From contig CAXBBM010000002.1 of NCBI GenBank assembly GCA_963973915.1, forward strand, positions 186,001 to 250,000: DNA of 64,000 nucleotides, given 5' to 3'. Below, one piece after another: positions 52,262 to 61,902 of this stretch. A program made the translations under genes and the position numbers. Numbering within the stretch: the stretch's first letter is position 1; each line of letters begins with the position of its first letter. Below the pieces are notes generated by a model that did no database searches, was not told the DNA's origin, and was given only the letters and a program-made list of their open reading frames with translations. This DNA comes from Polycyclovorans sp002706265 (GTDB lineage: Bacteria; Pseudomonadota; Gammaproteobacteria; Nevskiales; Nevskiaceae).

Positions 52262-53167
52262 ATGAGTACGCCTGCCGCCAACTCACGCGTTCACGAGTAC
52301 TACGAACTCTGCAAGCCCCGGGTGGTGATGCTGATCGTGTTCACCGCGGTGGTGGGCATGTTTCTCGCCGTTCCGGGGCTGCCGCCGCTTTCAGCCTTGC
52401 TGTGGGGCACCCTGGGCATCGGGCTGCAAGCGTCATCAGCGGCCGCCATCAATCAGATCATCGACCGCGGCATCGATGCCCGCATGGCGCGAACCTGCGG
52501 TCGGCCGCTGGTCACCGGCACGCTGGGCATGACCGAGAGCATCGCTTTTGCCACCGTGATCGGCCTGGCGGGGTTCGTCTTGCTGTGGTTTGCCGTCAAC
52601 CCATTGACGGCGGTGCTCACGCAGTTCGCCCTGGTGGGTTATGCCGGCATCTACACCCTGTTTCTGAAGCGTGCCACGCCGCAGAACATTGTCATTGGTG
52701 GCGCGGCGGGGGCCGCACCGCCGGTGCTGGGCTGGGCGGCGGTCACTGGCACCGTGGACCCGCACGCGCTGATTCTGTTTCTGATCATCTTCATCTGGAC
52801 GCCGCCGCACTTCTGGGCGCTGGCAATCGAGCGGCACAAGGAATATGCCGATGCCGACGTGCCCATGCTGCCGGTCACCCATGGCATCGCGTACACCCGC
52901 ACGCAGGTGCTGCTGTATACGGTGCTGTTGTTTGTCGGCAGCCTGCTGCCGTTCGTGTTCGGCATGAGCGGCGTGGTCTATCTGGCGGGGGCGGTGCTGC
53001 TCAGTGGGCGGTTTCTGCAGTACGCCATTCGCCTCAAATATCGCCCGGTGCCCGGTCTGCCGATGAAGACCTTCGGCTTCTCCATCGTCTACCTGATGGG
53101 TATCTTCGCGCTGTTGCTGGTCGACCATTACCTGCCGTACGACCGGATTGCGGCATTGATGGATTAG
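52262..53167 (+). CDS. ctaB: Protoheme IX farnesyltransferase (heme O synthase)
   Basis: 301 aa from ATG; a TTG 12 nt upstream overlapping ctaA is also in frame. UbiA-superfamily with NQIIDRGIDARM, the Asp-rich site, LCKPRVV near the start and ERHKEYADADVPMLPV in the second half. It attaches farnesyl to heme B to make heme O for CtaA. It ends the oxidase cluster before a terminator. Confidence 0.96.
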   Translation: MSTPAANSRVHEYYELCKPRVVMLIVFTAVVGMFLAVPGLPPLSALLWGTLGIGLQASSAAAINQIIDRGIDARMARTCGRPLVTGTLGMTESIAFATVIGLAGFVLLWFAVNPLTAVLTQFALVGYAGIYTLFLKRATPQNIVIGGAAGAAPPVLGWAAVTGTVDPHALILFLIIFIWTPPHFWALAIERHKEYADADVPMLPVTHGIAYTRTQVLLYTVLLFVGSLLPFVFGMSGVVYLAGAVLLSGRFLQYAIRLKYRPVPGLPMKTFGFSIVYLMGIFALLLVDHYLPYDRIAALMD

Positions 53168-53193
53168 CCGTCGTTGTCCGGCCAGTGGGCCAC

Positions 53194-53222
53194 AAAAAAG
53201 GCAGCGATCGCGCTGCCTTTTT
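53194..53222. terminator. Bidirectional rho-independent terminator between ctaB and rpoH
   Basis: AAAAAAGGCAGCG / CGCTGCCTTTTTT, a 13-bp stem with ATCG loop. It closes ctaB on the plus strand and rpoH on the minus strand. Confidence 0.92.
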
Positions 53223-53240
53223 GGTACGTCCCGGGGCGTG

Positions 53241-54104
<864 letters not shown>

Positions 54105-54194
54105 CTGGACGGCACTCCCGAAACCATGGGGCAGGATTTTAGCAATCGCTGGCTTGGAGTGCTATTCCGGACAAAGGTTCGCAGCCACCGCCGG

Positions 54195-55172
54195 TCAACT
54201 TCCCGGCCCTGAAAAGCGGGGCTCGACCCCGGCCAGATGGCGTTTTACCGTCCACAGGGCGCCGGCGGTGCCCAGCATCAGGCCGCCCGCCAGCACGCCC
54301 AGGCTTGCGTCCCACCCCAGGCCGGCCAGTGCGTAGTCGCTGCCATAAAGGCTGGCGAAGTAGGCGGCCGGCCCGGTCAGGGCCAGCACCAGAGCCTGTA
54401 CCAGTGTCCAGGCCAGCACCCCGCCCATCAAACCCAGCAGCACGCCGGTGTAGAGGAACGGGCGCTGGATGAATCGTGCCGAGGCCCCGATCAGCTTCAT
54501 GACCACGATCTCGTCGCGGCGCCGCTCGATTTCCAGCCGCAGGGTGTTGCCGATGATGATGATCACGGCGATGCCGATGCCCAGTGCCACCAGGGTGATG
54601 GCCCGGTTCACGAGGCGCAGCAGGGCATGCAGTCGTTCCAGCCATTGCTGGTCGAGCTTGGCGAAGGCCACCTCCGGACGGGCCGCGTGGCGCTGCATCA
54701 CGGCGGTGATGGCCTCGCGGCTCAGGTCATCCTCAGGGGTCAGGACGATCACCGCCGGGAGCGGGTTCTCGTCCAGCAGGTCCAGTGCATTGGCGAAGCC
54801 GGAATGGGCCCGGAACTCGGCCAGCGCCGCCTCACGCGAGATGTACCGGGTGTCGTTCACCTGCGCGTCCGCTTTCAGGGTGGCGGCCAGCGCCGCACCC
54901 TCGGCGGCGCTGACGGCATCTTCAAGGTAGAACGACACCTGCACCGCGCCCTGCCAGGCACTGCTGACCTCGCCTGCATTGCGCACCAGCACGTGCAAGG
55001 CCGCCGGCAGCGCCAGCGTCAAGCCCACCACCGCCGCCGTGAGCAGGGTGCCCAGTGGCGCGGCGCGAACATGGCGCAGGGTCTGGGCAATGGCCTGCCG
55101 ATGGCCGCGCAGCCAGCGGCGGACTGCGCCGGGCGGCCGCGGCGGCGCTTGCGCGCGGGGCTTAGCGGCCAT
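54195..55172 (-). CDS. ftsX: Cell division protein FtsX
   Basis: 325 aa. Basic N-terminal cytoplasmic segment, one helix, a large periplasmic loop (about 75-195) and three further helices, the FtsX/MacB fold. With FtsE it controls septal peptidoglycan hydrolysis through amidase activators such as EnvC. Overlaps ftsE by 11 nt. Confidence 0.95.
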   Translation of the reverse strand: MAAKPRAQAPPRPPGAVRRWLRGHRQAIAQTLRHVRAAPLGTLLTAAVVGLTLALPAALHVLVRNAGEVSSAWQGAVQVSFYLEDAVSAAEGAALAATLKADAQVNDTRYISREAALAEFRAHSGFANALDLLDENPLPAVIVLTPEDDLSREAITAVMQRHAARPEVAFAKLDQQWLERLHALLRLVNRAITLVALGIGIAVIIIIGNTLRLEIERRRDEIVVMKLIGASARFIQRPFLYTGVLLGLMGGVLAWTLVQALVLALTGPAAYFASLYGSDYALAGLGWDASLGVLAGGLMLGTAGALWTVKRHLAGVEPRFSGPGS

Positions 55173-55863
55173 GTCGCAGCGCCTTGCCGGACGGATGGAG
55201 GCTCAGGTGTCCGCCATCAAGATGAAACACCCGATAGCCCTCGATCTGCTCGATCAATTCTTCGGCGTGGGTGGCGATCAGCAGGCTCACGCCGGCGCGG
55301 TTGTAGCGCTGGAACAGGTCCATCACGCCCAGCGCGGTGTCGTGGTCGAGGTTGCCGGTGGGTTCATCGGCGAGGATCAGCAGTGGCCGGGTGACCACGG
55401 CGCGCGCCACGCCCACGCGCTGCTGCTCGCCGCCGGAGAGCCGGATCGGCATCACCGCCGCCTTGTTGAGCAGGCCAACCGAGTCGAGCGCGGCGCGCAC
55501 CCGCCGGGCAATGTCGTGGTCGGCATGGCCCTGAATGCGCAAGGGCAGCGCGACGTTGTCGAACACGCTGCGGTCGTAGAGCAGGTTGAACTGCTGAAAG
55601 ATCAGCCCCAGATGCTGGCGGTAATCGGGCACGTGGCGCGGCGCCAGGGCGGCCACGTTCTGGCCGTTGACGCGCACCTGTCCGCGATTGGCCACCTCCA
55701 GACGCGCAATCAGTTTCAGCAGGGTCGATTTGCCGGCCCCCGAGGCGCCGGTGAGAAACGCCATCTCGCCCAGATTCAGGCGCAGGCTGGCGTCGGTGAG
55801 CACGTCGTGACCGCCGGGATAGCGGTGCGTGACGCGCTCAAACTCGACCAGCGGCGGGTTCAT
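55162..55863 (-). CDS. ftsE: Cell division ATP-binding protein FtsE
   Basis: 233 aa. Walker A GASGAGKST, signature LSGGEQQRVGVARA, Walker B LLILADEPTGNLD. ABC ATPase partner of FtsX at the divisome. The start overlaps the ftsY stop as ATGA. Confidence 0.96.
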   Translation of the reverse strand: MNPPLVEFERVTHRYPGGHDVLTDASLRLNLGEMAFLTGASGAGKSTLLKLIARLEVANRGQVRVNGQNVAALAPRHVPDYRQHLGLIFQQFNLLYDRSVFDNVALPLRIQGHADHDIARRVRAALDSVGLLNKAAVMPIRLSGGEQQRVGVARAVVTRPLLILADEPTGNLDHDTALGVMDLFQRYNRAGVSLLIATHAEELIEQIEGYRVFHLDGGHLSLHPSGKALRHGR

Positions 55864-56795
55864 GTGACGGTCTCGGGCGTGTTCATCAGCGCATCGACGT
55901 ATTGCCGCGCATCGAAGGGGCGCAGGTCGTCGATGCCCTCACCGACTCCCACGTAGCGGATCGGCAAGGCCAGTCGCTTGGCGATGGCCAGCACGATGCC
56001 GCCCTTGGCGGTGCCGTCAAGTTTGGTGATCACCAGCCCCGTGAGGCCCACCGCCTCGTGAAACTGCACGGCCTGCACCAGGGCATTGCCGCCGGTGGTG
56101 CCATCGACCACCAGCAGCACCTCGTGCGGGGCATAGGGGTCGTGCTTCTGCAGCACCCGCTTGATCTTGCGCAACTCCTCCATGAGGTGCCCCTGGGTGT
56201 GCAGACGCCCTGCGGTGTCGGCAATCACGACGTCGAGCTGGCGGCTGCGGGCCGCCTGCACGGCGTCGAAGATGACGCTGGCGCTGTCGGCGCCCTCACC
56301 CTGTGCCGAAATGGGCGTGCCGGTGCGCTCCGCCCAGGTGGTGAGTTGCTGGACGGCGGCCGCGCGAAACGTGTCGCCCGCGGCCAGCATCACCTTGCGG
56401 CCCTGCGATTTGTAGCGATGCGCGAGCTTGCCGATGGTGGTGGTCTTGCCGGCGCCGTTGACGCCCACCACGAACACGATGAAGGGTTTGATGAAGGGGG
56501 GGATGTCCAGCGGCGTCGACACCGGCAGCAGAATCTCCAACAGGGCCTTGCGCAGGGCCTCGCGCAACTGGCCCTCGTTGCGGACGCGCCCGTGATGAAT
56601 CTCGGAGCTGAGCGTGGCGATCAGCGTGCCGGTGGCCTCGACCCCGGCATCGGCCAGCAGCAGGCGTTCTTCCAGCAGTTCGAGGGCGTCATCATCCAGC
56701 GTGTCGCCAGAAAACAGCGTGCCCAGGTCGCGGGTCAGGAAGGAGTCGCCTTGGTTGAGCTTGGCGCGGACTTTGGAAAACCAGGTGTCGGTCAT
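55860..56795 (-). CDS. ftsY: Signal recognition particle receptor FtsY
   Basis: 311 aa: N-domain then the SRP-type GTPase with GVNGAGKTTT, the DTFRAAAVQQL insertion box start, VIADTAGRLH and ITKLDGTAKGG. The long acidic A-domain of E. coli FtsY (497 aa) is absent, as in many other bacteria. It docks ribosome-nascent-chain/SRP complexes on the membrane. The start overlaps the upstream gene as ATGA. Confidence 0.97.
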   Translation of the reverse strand: MTDTWFSKVRAKLNQGDSFLTRDLGTLFSGDTLDDDALELLEERLLLADAGVEATGTLIATLSSEIHHGRVRNEGQLREALRKALLEILLPVSTPLDIPPFIKPFIVFVVGVNGAGKTTTIGKLAHRYKSQGRKVMLAAGDTFRAAAVQQLTTWAERTGTPISAQGEGADSASVIFDAVQAARSRQLDVVIADTAGRLHTQGHLMEELRKIKRVLQKHDPYAPHEVLLVVDGTTGGNALVQAVQFHEAVGLTGLVITKLDGTAKGGIVLAIAKRLALPIRYVGVGEGIDDLRPFDARQYVDALMNTPETVT

Positions 56796-58774
56796 GGGGA
56801 CGATGCGCCCGCAGCGGGCGTTGAAAGCAGGTGGATGCCGTAGTCAGGGCGGTAAACGGGATGGGCGTCGGGGAAGACGCGGCTGGGGTCGTAGGCCGCG
56901 ATCGCCAGCGGATAGTGCATCAGTCCGCCGTAGACCGCGCGCGACTCCTGCAGGACCAGCGAGCCGATCCAGATCGGTTGCCCATCGGCACGCTTGGCCC
57001 CCGAGGCCCACAGGCGCAGCAGCAGTTGCCGGTCGCGATGGTCCTTGAGCGGGCGGCGCAGGCGCAACAGATCGCGCTCACCGGCATGAATCTGCGGCAG
57101 CACCGGCAGTTGTTGGATGGACTCGGGCGCGCTGAGCCAGCGCAGCACGTCACTGCTGGCCGCCGACGGCGGCGCCGACCAGCCATCGGCTTTCAGGTAC
57201 GCCTCGATGTCGGCCAGGCGGCCTGCCCACTGCAGATTGAAGGGCTGACGCGGCCGCCCTGCAATGTCCTGCCGCAGGGTCGGGAAGGCTTGATAGCCAT
57301 CGACCTCCCATTGGGTGAGCGTGATGCGCGGCGTCGCCGGTTCCTGCTCGGCGCGCTGCTGAATGTCGGTCGCCCATTGCAGGCTGGTGGCCGCCACCAG
57401 CGTGATGACCGCCACCAGAAGGGTTTCGCCGCGGTGAATCCGCACCGGGCGGTGCCGCCGCAGCCCCAGCCCCAGCAGCGCAGTCCAGATCAGGGCGATG
57501 CCCAGGTCAACCAGCACGTGGCTCCACCACTGCGCGCCGACGTACAGCCGTGCGGCGATGATCAACACGATGATGATGGCCGCCCAGCCGTAGTCGAAGC
57601 CGCGCTGTTGCATGGGCAGCCGGGTGGTCAACACCACCGGCAGAAAGGCGTAGATGATGATCGCCAGCACCAGGTCGCGTTCCGCGTAGCCGGGCGGCGC
57701 CGGCAGGCCAAAGTAGACGAACGGCGCGGGCAGGGTCGGGATCTGGGTCATGCCCAGCGACAGCGCCCAGCCGAAGGCAATGGCGGCCACCCAGTGCGCC
57801 GCCGCACGTATTTTTTTCTGCACCACCAGGCTGGCCAGCACCGCAGCGGCCACCGGCACGTAGACCGGCCATTCTCCCAGGTGCAGGAACAGGCTGGCCA
57901 CCGACAGCCCGTAGGCGGTGTGCAGCTCGCGCAGCCCCTGAAAAACCGTCGCGTCGGTCGGCCAGGGGTACTCGTGCAGGCTGGGCGACCCCACCAGATA
58001 CAGCGCCAGCCCGCCCAGCGCGCCGAGCAGCACCGCCAGCAACATCAGCACCGGGGTTTCGGGCTGCTGCGGGTCGGCGAGCTTGGCGCCAAACAGGCCC
58101 AGTCGCCGATAGCGCCGCGACATGTCCAGCAGCCCCCCCGCCCAGCGCTCGGCGTACACCGAGGCACTGAGCAGTGCCAGGCGGGTCAGCACCACCGCCC
58201 CCCAACTGAGCAGCACGATGCAGACCAGCAGCAGCGCCAGCCGTCCGGCCACCTCGGCCGCCAGCCCCAGGGAGGCGCCAAACACCACACCCGGCATGAC
58301 GAATGCCAGCGCCCAGCCCATGGCCGCCACGGCGTCCGCCGCCAGAAACAGGCTCCATTGCATCCCCGAGGCCCCGGCCACGGTGGGCAGGATGGCGCGC
58401 AGGGGCCCGAGAAATCGGGCAAGAAAAATGCCCTTGCCGCCATGACGGTCAAAAAAAAGCTGTGCCCGGTCGATCAATTTTTGTCGGCGCGGACTCCAGG
58501 GGTGATCCAGCAATCGGCGCCCGTAGCGCCGCCCCACCCAGAACGACAGGGCGTCACCGCTGACGCCTCCGGCCGCCGCCACGAGCAGGGTTGTCCACAG
58601 GGGCAGCACGTCCAGTGCCACCAGTGCGCCCATGGAGAACAGCACCAGTCCGGCGGGCACGAACACGCCGATGATGAACACGGCATCGGTCGCGGCGGCC
58701 AGGTACAGGGTCAGCAGTGCCCATCCAGGGTGGGCCTCGGTCCACGCCAGAAAGCTCTGCGCCAGATCGGTCAT
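56792..58774 (-). CDS. DedA-PAP2-LssY fusion membrane protein
   Basis: 660 aa from an ATG overlapping the hemL stop. The N-terminal ~200 residues are a DedA/VTT domain (FIIGVFVPAGLVLFSMGAL; GDALSFWVGRRYGRRLLDHPW; FLARFLGPLRAILPTVAGASGM). The middle (about 230-440) has multiple helices of PAP2-phosphatase type, with ARLYVGAQWWSHVLVDL as its His-containing motif. The C-terminal ~220 residues are a soluble LssY-C-like domain (YLKADGWSAPP; LRLWASG). A lipid phosphatase or undecaprenyl/phospholipid translocase role is inferred. Confidence 0.85.
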   Translation of the reverse strand: MTDLAQSFLAWTEAHPGWALLTLYLAAATDAVFIIGVFVPAGLVLFSMGALVALDVLPLWTTLLVAAAGGVSGDALSFWVGRRYGRRLLDHPWSPRRQKLIDRAQLFFDRHGGKGIFLARFLGPLRAILPTVAGASGMQWSLFLAADAVAAMGWALAFVMPGVVFGASLGLAAEVAGRLALLLVCIVLLSWGAVVLTRLALLSASVYAERWAGGLLDMSRRYRRLGLFGAKLADPQQPETPVLMLLAVLLGALGGLALYLVGSPSLHEYPWPTDATVFQGLRELHTAYGLSVASLFLHLGEWPVYVPVAAAVLASLVVQKKIRAAAHWVAAIAFGWALSLGMTQIPTLPAPFVYFGLPAPPGYAERDLVLAIIIYAFLPVVLTTRLPMQQRGFDYGWAAIIIVLIIAARLYVGAQWWSHVLVDLGIALIWTALLGLGLRRHRPVRIHRGETLLVAVITLVAATSLQWATDIQQRAEQEPATPRITLTQWEVDGYQAFPTLRQDIAGRPRQPFNLQWAGRLADIEAYLKADGWSAPPSAASSDVLRWLSAPESIQQLPVLPQIHAGERDLLRLRRPLKDHRDRQLLLRLWASGAKRADGQPIWIGSLVLQESRAVYGGLMHYPLAIAAYDPSRVFPDAHPVYRPDYGIHLLSTPAAGASSP

Positions 58775-60066
58775 CGCGCCAATGCAAACGCCTCGGCGGC
58801 GGCGGTCAGGGTGTGCGCGAGCTCGGCCTCGCCGTGTCGCAGGCTGACAAAGCCCGCCTCGAAGGCCGACGGCGCCAGATACACGCCGCGCGCCAGCATG
58901 GCGTGGAAGAAGCGGTTGAAGCGGGCGCCGTCGCAGGCCCGCGCGTCGGCATATCCGCGGATGGGCCCGGCGCCGAAGAACAGGCCGAACATGCTGCCCA
59001 GCCGAGTGGTCGTGAAGGCCACCCCGGCGGCGTCTGCCGCGGCCTGCAGTCCGGTGCACAGTTGCTCGGTGCGGGCCGCGAGTGTGGGGTAGACCGGGCC
59101 ATCGGCCAGCCGTTGCAGGGTCGCCAGCCCGGCCGTGACCGCCATGGGGTTCCCCGACAGCGTGCCCGCCTGATACACCGGGCCAACCGGTGAAAGGTGT
59201 TGCATCAGCTCGTGACGACCGCCAAAAGCGCCCATCGGGAGGCCGCCGCCGATGATCTTGCCCAGGGTCACCAGATCGGGTGTGATGCCGTACACGCCGG
59301 CCGCGCCCTGCGGGCCGACGCGGAAGCCGGTCATGACCTCGTCGAAGATCAGCACCGCGCCGGTGGCGGTGGCGCGCTCGCGCAGACCCTGCAGAAAGCC
59401 GGGCTGCGGCAGGATGCAGTTCATGTTGCCGGCAACCGGCTCGATGATGATCGCGGCCAGTTGCGCGCCATGTTCGGCCAGCAGTGCGTCGACGCTGTCG
59501 AGGTCGTTGTAGGTCGCGGTGAGCGTGTACCGGGCCAGTTCTGCAGGCACACCCGGCGACGTGGGAACGCCGAAGGTCAGCAGCCCCGAGCCGGCCTTGA
59601 CCAGCAGCGCGTCGCCGTGACCGTGGTAACAGCCCTCGAACTTGAGAATGTAATCGCGCCCGGTGGCGCCGCGCGCCAGTCGCAGGGCGCTCATCGTCGC
59701 CTCGGTGCCGCTGGAGCACAGACGCACCTGCGCCATGCCCGGCACCCGTTCGCAGAGCAGCTCGGCGAGCGTCACTTCGGCCGCCGTCGGCGCCCCGTAG
59801 GACATGCCGATGTCGAGCTGCGCGTGCAGCGCGGCCGTCACTTCGGCAGGGCGGTGGCCGAGAATCATCGGCCCCCACGAGCCGACGTAATCGACATAGC
59901 GCTGGCCATCGACGTCGGTGATCCATGCGCCGTCGGCGCCGGCGATGAAACGCGGCACACCGCCGACGCTGCGAAAGGCGCGCACCGGCGAATTGACGCC
60001 GCCGGGGATGGTGTTCTGGGCGCGCTCAAACAGCGCGGTGGACTGCGGAGGCTGCTGGGGCGTCAC
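58771..60066 (-). CDS. hemL: Glutamate-1-semialdehyde 2,1-aminomutase
   Basis: 431 aa from a GTG with GAGGA 7 nt upstream. Fold-type I PLP enzyme: GGVNSPVRAF start, SSGTEATMSALRLAR, FDEVMTGFRVG and the PLP lysine Lys270 in TLGKIIGGGLP, then AGTLSGNPMA. It makes 5-aminolevulinate in the C5 heme route. It overlaps the DedA-type gene. An inverted repeat lies directly upstream of its ribosome-binding site. Confidence 0.97.
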   Translation of the reverse strand: MTPQQPPQSTALFERAQNTIPGGVNSPVRAFRSVGGVPRFIAGADGAWITDVDGQRYVDYVGSWGPMILGHRPAEVTAALHAQLDIGMSYGAPTAAEVTLAELLCERVPGMAQVRLCSSGTEATMSALRLARGATGRDYILKFEGCYHGHGDALLVKAGSGLLTFGVPTSPGVPAELARYTLTATYNDLDSVDALLAEHGAQLAAIIIEPVAGNMNCILPQPGFLQGLRERATATGAVLIFDEVMTGFRVGPQGAAGVYGITPDLVTLGKIIGGGLPMGAFGGRHELMQHLSPVGPVYQAGTLSGNPMAVTAGLATLQRLADGPVYPTLAARTEQLCTGLQAAADAAGVAFTTTRLGSMFGLFFGAGPIRGYADARACDGARFNRFFHAMLARGVYLAPSAFEAGFVSLRHGEAELAHTLTAAAEAFALAR

Positions 60067-60078
60067 GGCGAAATCCTC

Positions 60079-60098
60079 GTCACTGGCGGGTCAGTGAC
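60079..60098. promoter_or_regulatory. Inverted repeat upstream of hemL
   Basis: GTCACTG-N6-CAGTGAC, perfect 7-bp arms, about 12 bp before the hemL GTG and next to its ribosome-binding site. It could be an operator or an mRNA hairpin limiting hemL translation. No T-tract, so not a clear terminator. Confidence 0.4.
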
Positions 60099-60130
60099 CT
60101 GATGCGGTGGGGGAACGGGGCAACGGCGCC

Positions 60131-60763
60131 TCAATTGTACGGGCCCAGCCCTCGCAGGTAGGCACGCGCGGCCAGTTCGATGTCGTCGGCGCCAAACAGA
60201 CCGTCGACCACCGCGATCAACCGTGCTCCGGTGGCCGTGACCGCCGGCAGCCGCGCCGGCGTGATGCCGCCGATGGCGCACACCGGTACCGGCAGCGACC
60301 GCGCCGCCTCGCGCAGCGTTTCGAGCCGCGCCGGTGGCGCGTCGGGCTTGGTGTTCGACGGATAGAGCCGACCGAAAGCGACATAGCTCGCGCCGTGGTC
60401 AACGGCCCGCCGCGCGCGGGCCAGGTCATCGCCGCAGGTCACGCCCAGCACGCGGTTCGCCCCCAGTTGCGCGCGCGCGCTGCCGAGGTCGCCATCGCCG
60501 GCACCGAGGTGGACGCCGTCGGCATCGACCGCCAGCGCCAGTGGCAGGTCATCGTTGACGATCAGCCCCGCGCCGTGCGCATGGCAGCAGCTCACCAGCG
60601 CGGCGGCGCGGCGCAGGCGCTGCGCCGCACTGGCGTGCTTGTCGCGGTACTGCACCCAGCGCGCGCCGCCGCGCAGCGCCGCCGTGACGGCGGCCAGCAG
60701 GCGCGCGTCGTCGGCACAGACGGCCGCCGAGGTGATGGCGTACAGCCCGGCCAGGGGCGGCAT
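60131..60763 (-). CDS. thiE: Thiamine-phosphate synthase
   Basis: 210 aa from ATG at 60763. TIM-barrel with WVQYRDKHASAAQRL, IVNDDLPLALAVDADGVHLGAGD and CAIGGITPARL, the ThiE signature set. It joins HMP-PP and the thiazole phosphate. Its ATG overlaps the last base of the thiD stop (TGATG). Confidence 0.95.
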   Translation of the reverse strand: MPPLAGLYAITSAAVCADDARLLAAVTAALRGGARWVQYRDKHASAAQRLRRAAALVSCCHAHGAGLIVNDDLPLALAVDADGVHLGAGDGDLGSARAQLGANRVLGVTCGDDLARARRAVDHGASYVAFGRLYPSNTKPDAPPARLETLREAARSLPVPVCAIGGITPARLPAVTATGARLIAVVDGLFGADDIELAARAYLRGLGPYN

Positions 60764-61521
60764 CACCGACCCGGGATCCAGCGGCCGCCACCCAGCGGCC
60801 AGGCGTTCGCCAAGGCGGTGCGGGTGGCCGCAAGCGCGCCCGGAACGGCGGCGCGCGGCGTGTCGCCGCGCGCCATGCGCCCGGCCAGCGCCGCCGACAA
60901 GGTGCAGCCGGCACCGCGAAAGCGTTGTGGCAGCCGCGCGTGATGCGACGCGAAGTGCCCCCCGGCGTCGGCAAAGCCGTGCCACACCGATTCATCCTGG
61001 GTGTCGCCGCCGGTCACCAGCACGGCGTCGACGCCCCAGAGCGCCCGCAGTCGTGCGGCCATGTCGGCGCGATCGGTCGGTAAGTCCAGCAGCGCTGCGG
61101 CCTCGTCAAGGTTCGGCGTCAGCAGGGTCGCGGCGCGCAGCAGCGGCGCCAGCGCATCGCGCGAACTCAGTCCGGCACCCCCGCCGGCCCGCAGGATGGG
61201 GTCCACCACCATCGGCACGCCCAGGGCCTTCACCTGTTCGGCGATCCAGGTCGCCTGCTCGGCATTCGCCACCAGCCCGACCTTGACCGCGTCGGGACGA
61301 ATGCCGTCGGCCTGCAAGGCGGCCCACTGGGCGGCGAGGGTGTCCACGGCCACCGGCAGCACCGCCGTGACGTTGTGGGTGTCCTGCACGGTCAGGGCGG
61401 TGACCAGGCTGATGGCGTGGACCCCCAGGCCGTGCAGCACGTCGATCTCGGCGTGCAGGCCGGCGGCACCGGTGGGGTCGACGCCGGAAATGCACAGCAC
61501 CACGGGGCGGGCGACCGTCAT
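60763..61521 (-). CDS. thiD: Hydroxymethylpyrimidine/phosphomethylpyrimidine kinase
   Basis: 252 aa from ATG at 61521. Ribokinase-like: SGVDPTGAAGLHAEIDVLH near the start, VKVGLVANAEQ, VVDPILRAGGGAGL, LTPNLDEAAALL and the anion-hole GAGCTLSAALA near 215. Consecutive phosphorylation of HMP. First gene of the chain running to rpoH. No TPP riboswitch was seen in front of it. Confidence 0.93.
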   Translation of the reverse strand: MTVARPVVLCISGVDPTGAAGLHAEIDVLHGLGVHAISLVTALTVQDTHNVTAVLPVAVDTLAAQWAALQADGIRPDAVKVGLVANAEQATWIAEQVKALGVPMVVDPILRAGGGAGLSSRDALAPLLRAATLLTPNLDEAAALLDLPTDRADMAARLRALWGVDAVLVTGGDTQDESVWHGFADAGGHFASHHARLPQRFRGAGCTLSAALAGRMARGDTPRAAVPGALAATRTALANAWPLGGGRWIPGR

Positions 61522-61902
61522 CACAGGTTCTGGCTTGAAGCGAGGGTCTGCAGCATACCGATCCGCCCGGACGCCAGGCAGCCAGCCGCGACTTATGCGC
61601 AGCGCCGGCAGGCGGCGGTGGCGTCCGGCCGGGATCGCCACGCCGCGCCGAGGTTATTTCTCAAGATGCTGAAAAACATGAACAAATTTTTGTGGTCAGA
61701 AAAGCGGCAAGGCGTAAAAAACCTTGCGGGCGTGGGCGCTTACTCAAAAATGTCACGCGCTATTCACATTGTTGTCCACAGGCGATGTGCGTAACTGAAA
61801 ATAGCCTTTCAGGGCATCAGCTTAGAAGACATAGTGAATGTGACTTGAGACGTCTTGCGACGCGTGCCGCCACCGACCGGCCTTGACAGGCGCCGCGCCG
61901 GT
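61522..61902. other. 381-bp intergenic gap with an A+T-richer island
   Basis: The part near thiD is ordinary GC-rich sequence that should hold the thiD promoter. From about 61650 to 61860 the A+T content rises sharply compared with everything around it. It contains a small hairpin GCAAGG-N9-CCTTGC (about 61710-61730), TTGTCCACA at 61772-61780 and CTATTCACA at 61760-61768, both like DnaA boxes, and a 42-codon plus-strand frame. No recognised gene or riboswitch. Confidence 0.5.
61666..61794 (+). CDS. Possible 42-aa basic small protein (doubtful)
   Basis: ATG to TAA frame beginning MLKNMNKFLWSEKRQG and ending in a His/Arg-rich SRAIHIVVHRRCA. Base composition differs from all neighbouring genes. 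An AGG lies about 12 nt before the ATG. No family recognised. It could equally be noncoding sequence in the A+T-rich island. Confidence 0.25.
   Translation: MLKNMNKFLWSEKRQGVKNLAGVGAYSKMSRAIHIVVHRRCA

Noticed and set aside
56831..59092. A 753-codon plus-strand open frame rich in Gln/His/Arg
   Set aside because: Antisense to the DedA-LssY and hemL genes, which have clear motifs and overlapping start/stop structure.
58775..59926. Upstream extension of the DedA-LssY frame through hemL
   Set aside because: The frame stays open only because it is a shadow of hemL; the ATG at 58774 overlapping the hemL stop gives a sensible DedA start.
61522..61660. TPP riboswitch in front of thiD
   Set aside because: No conserved CTGAGA or thi-box pairing elements were found on the minus strand.
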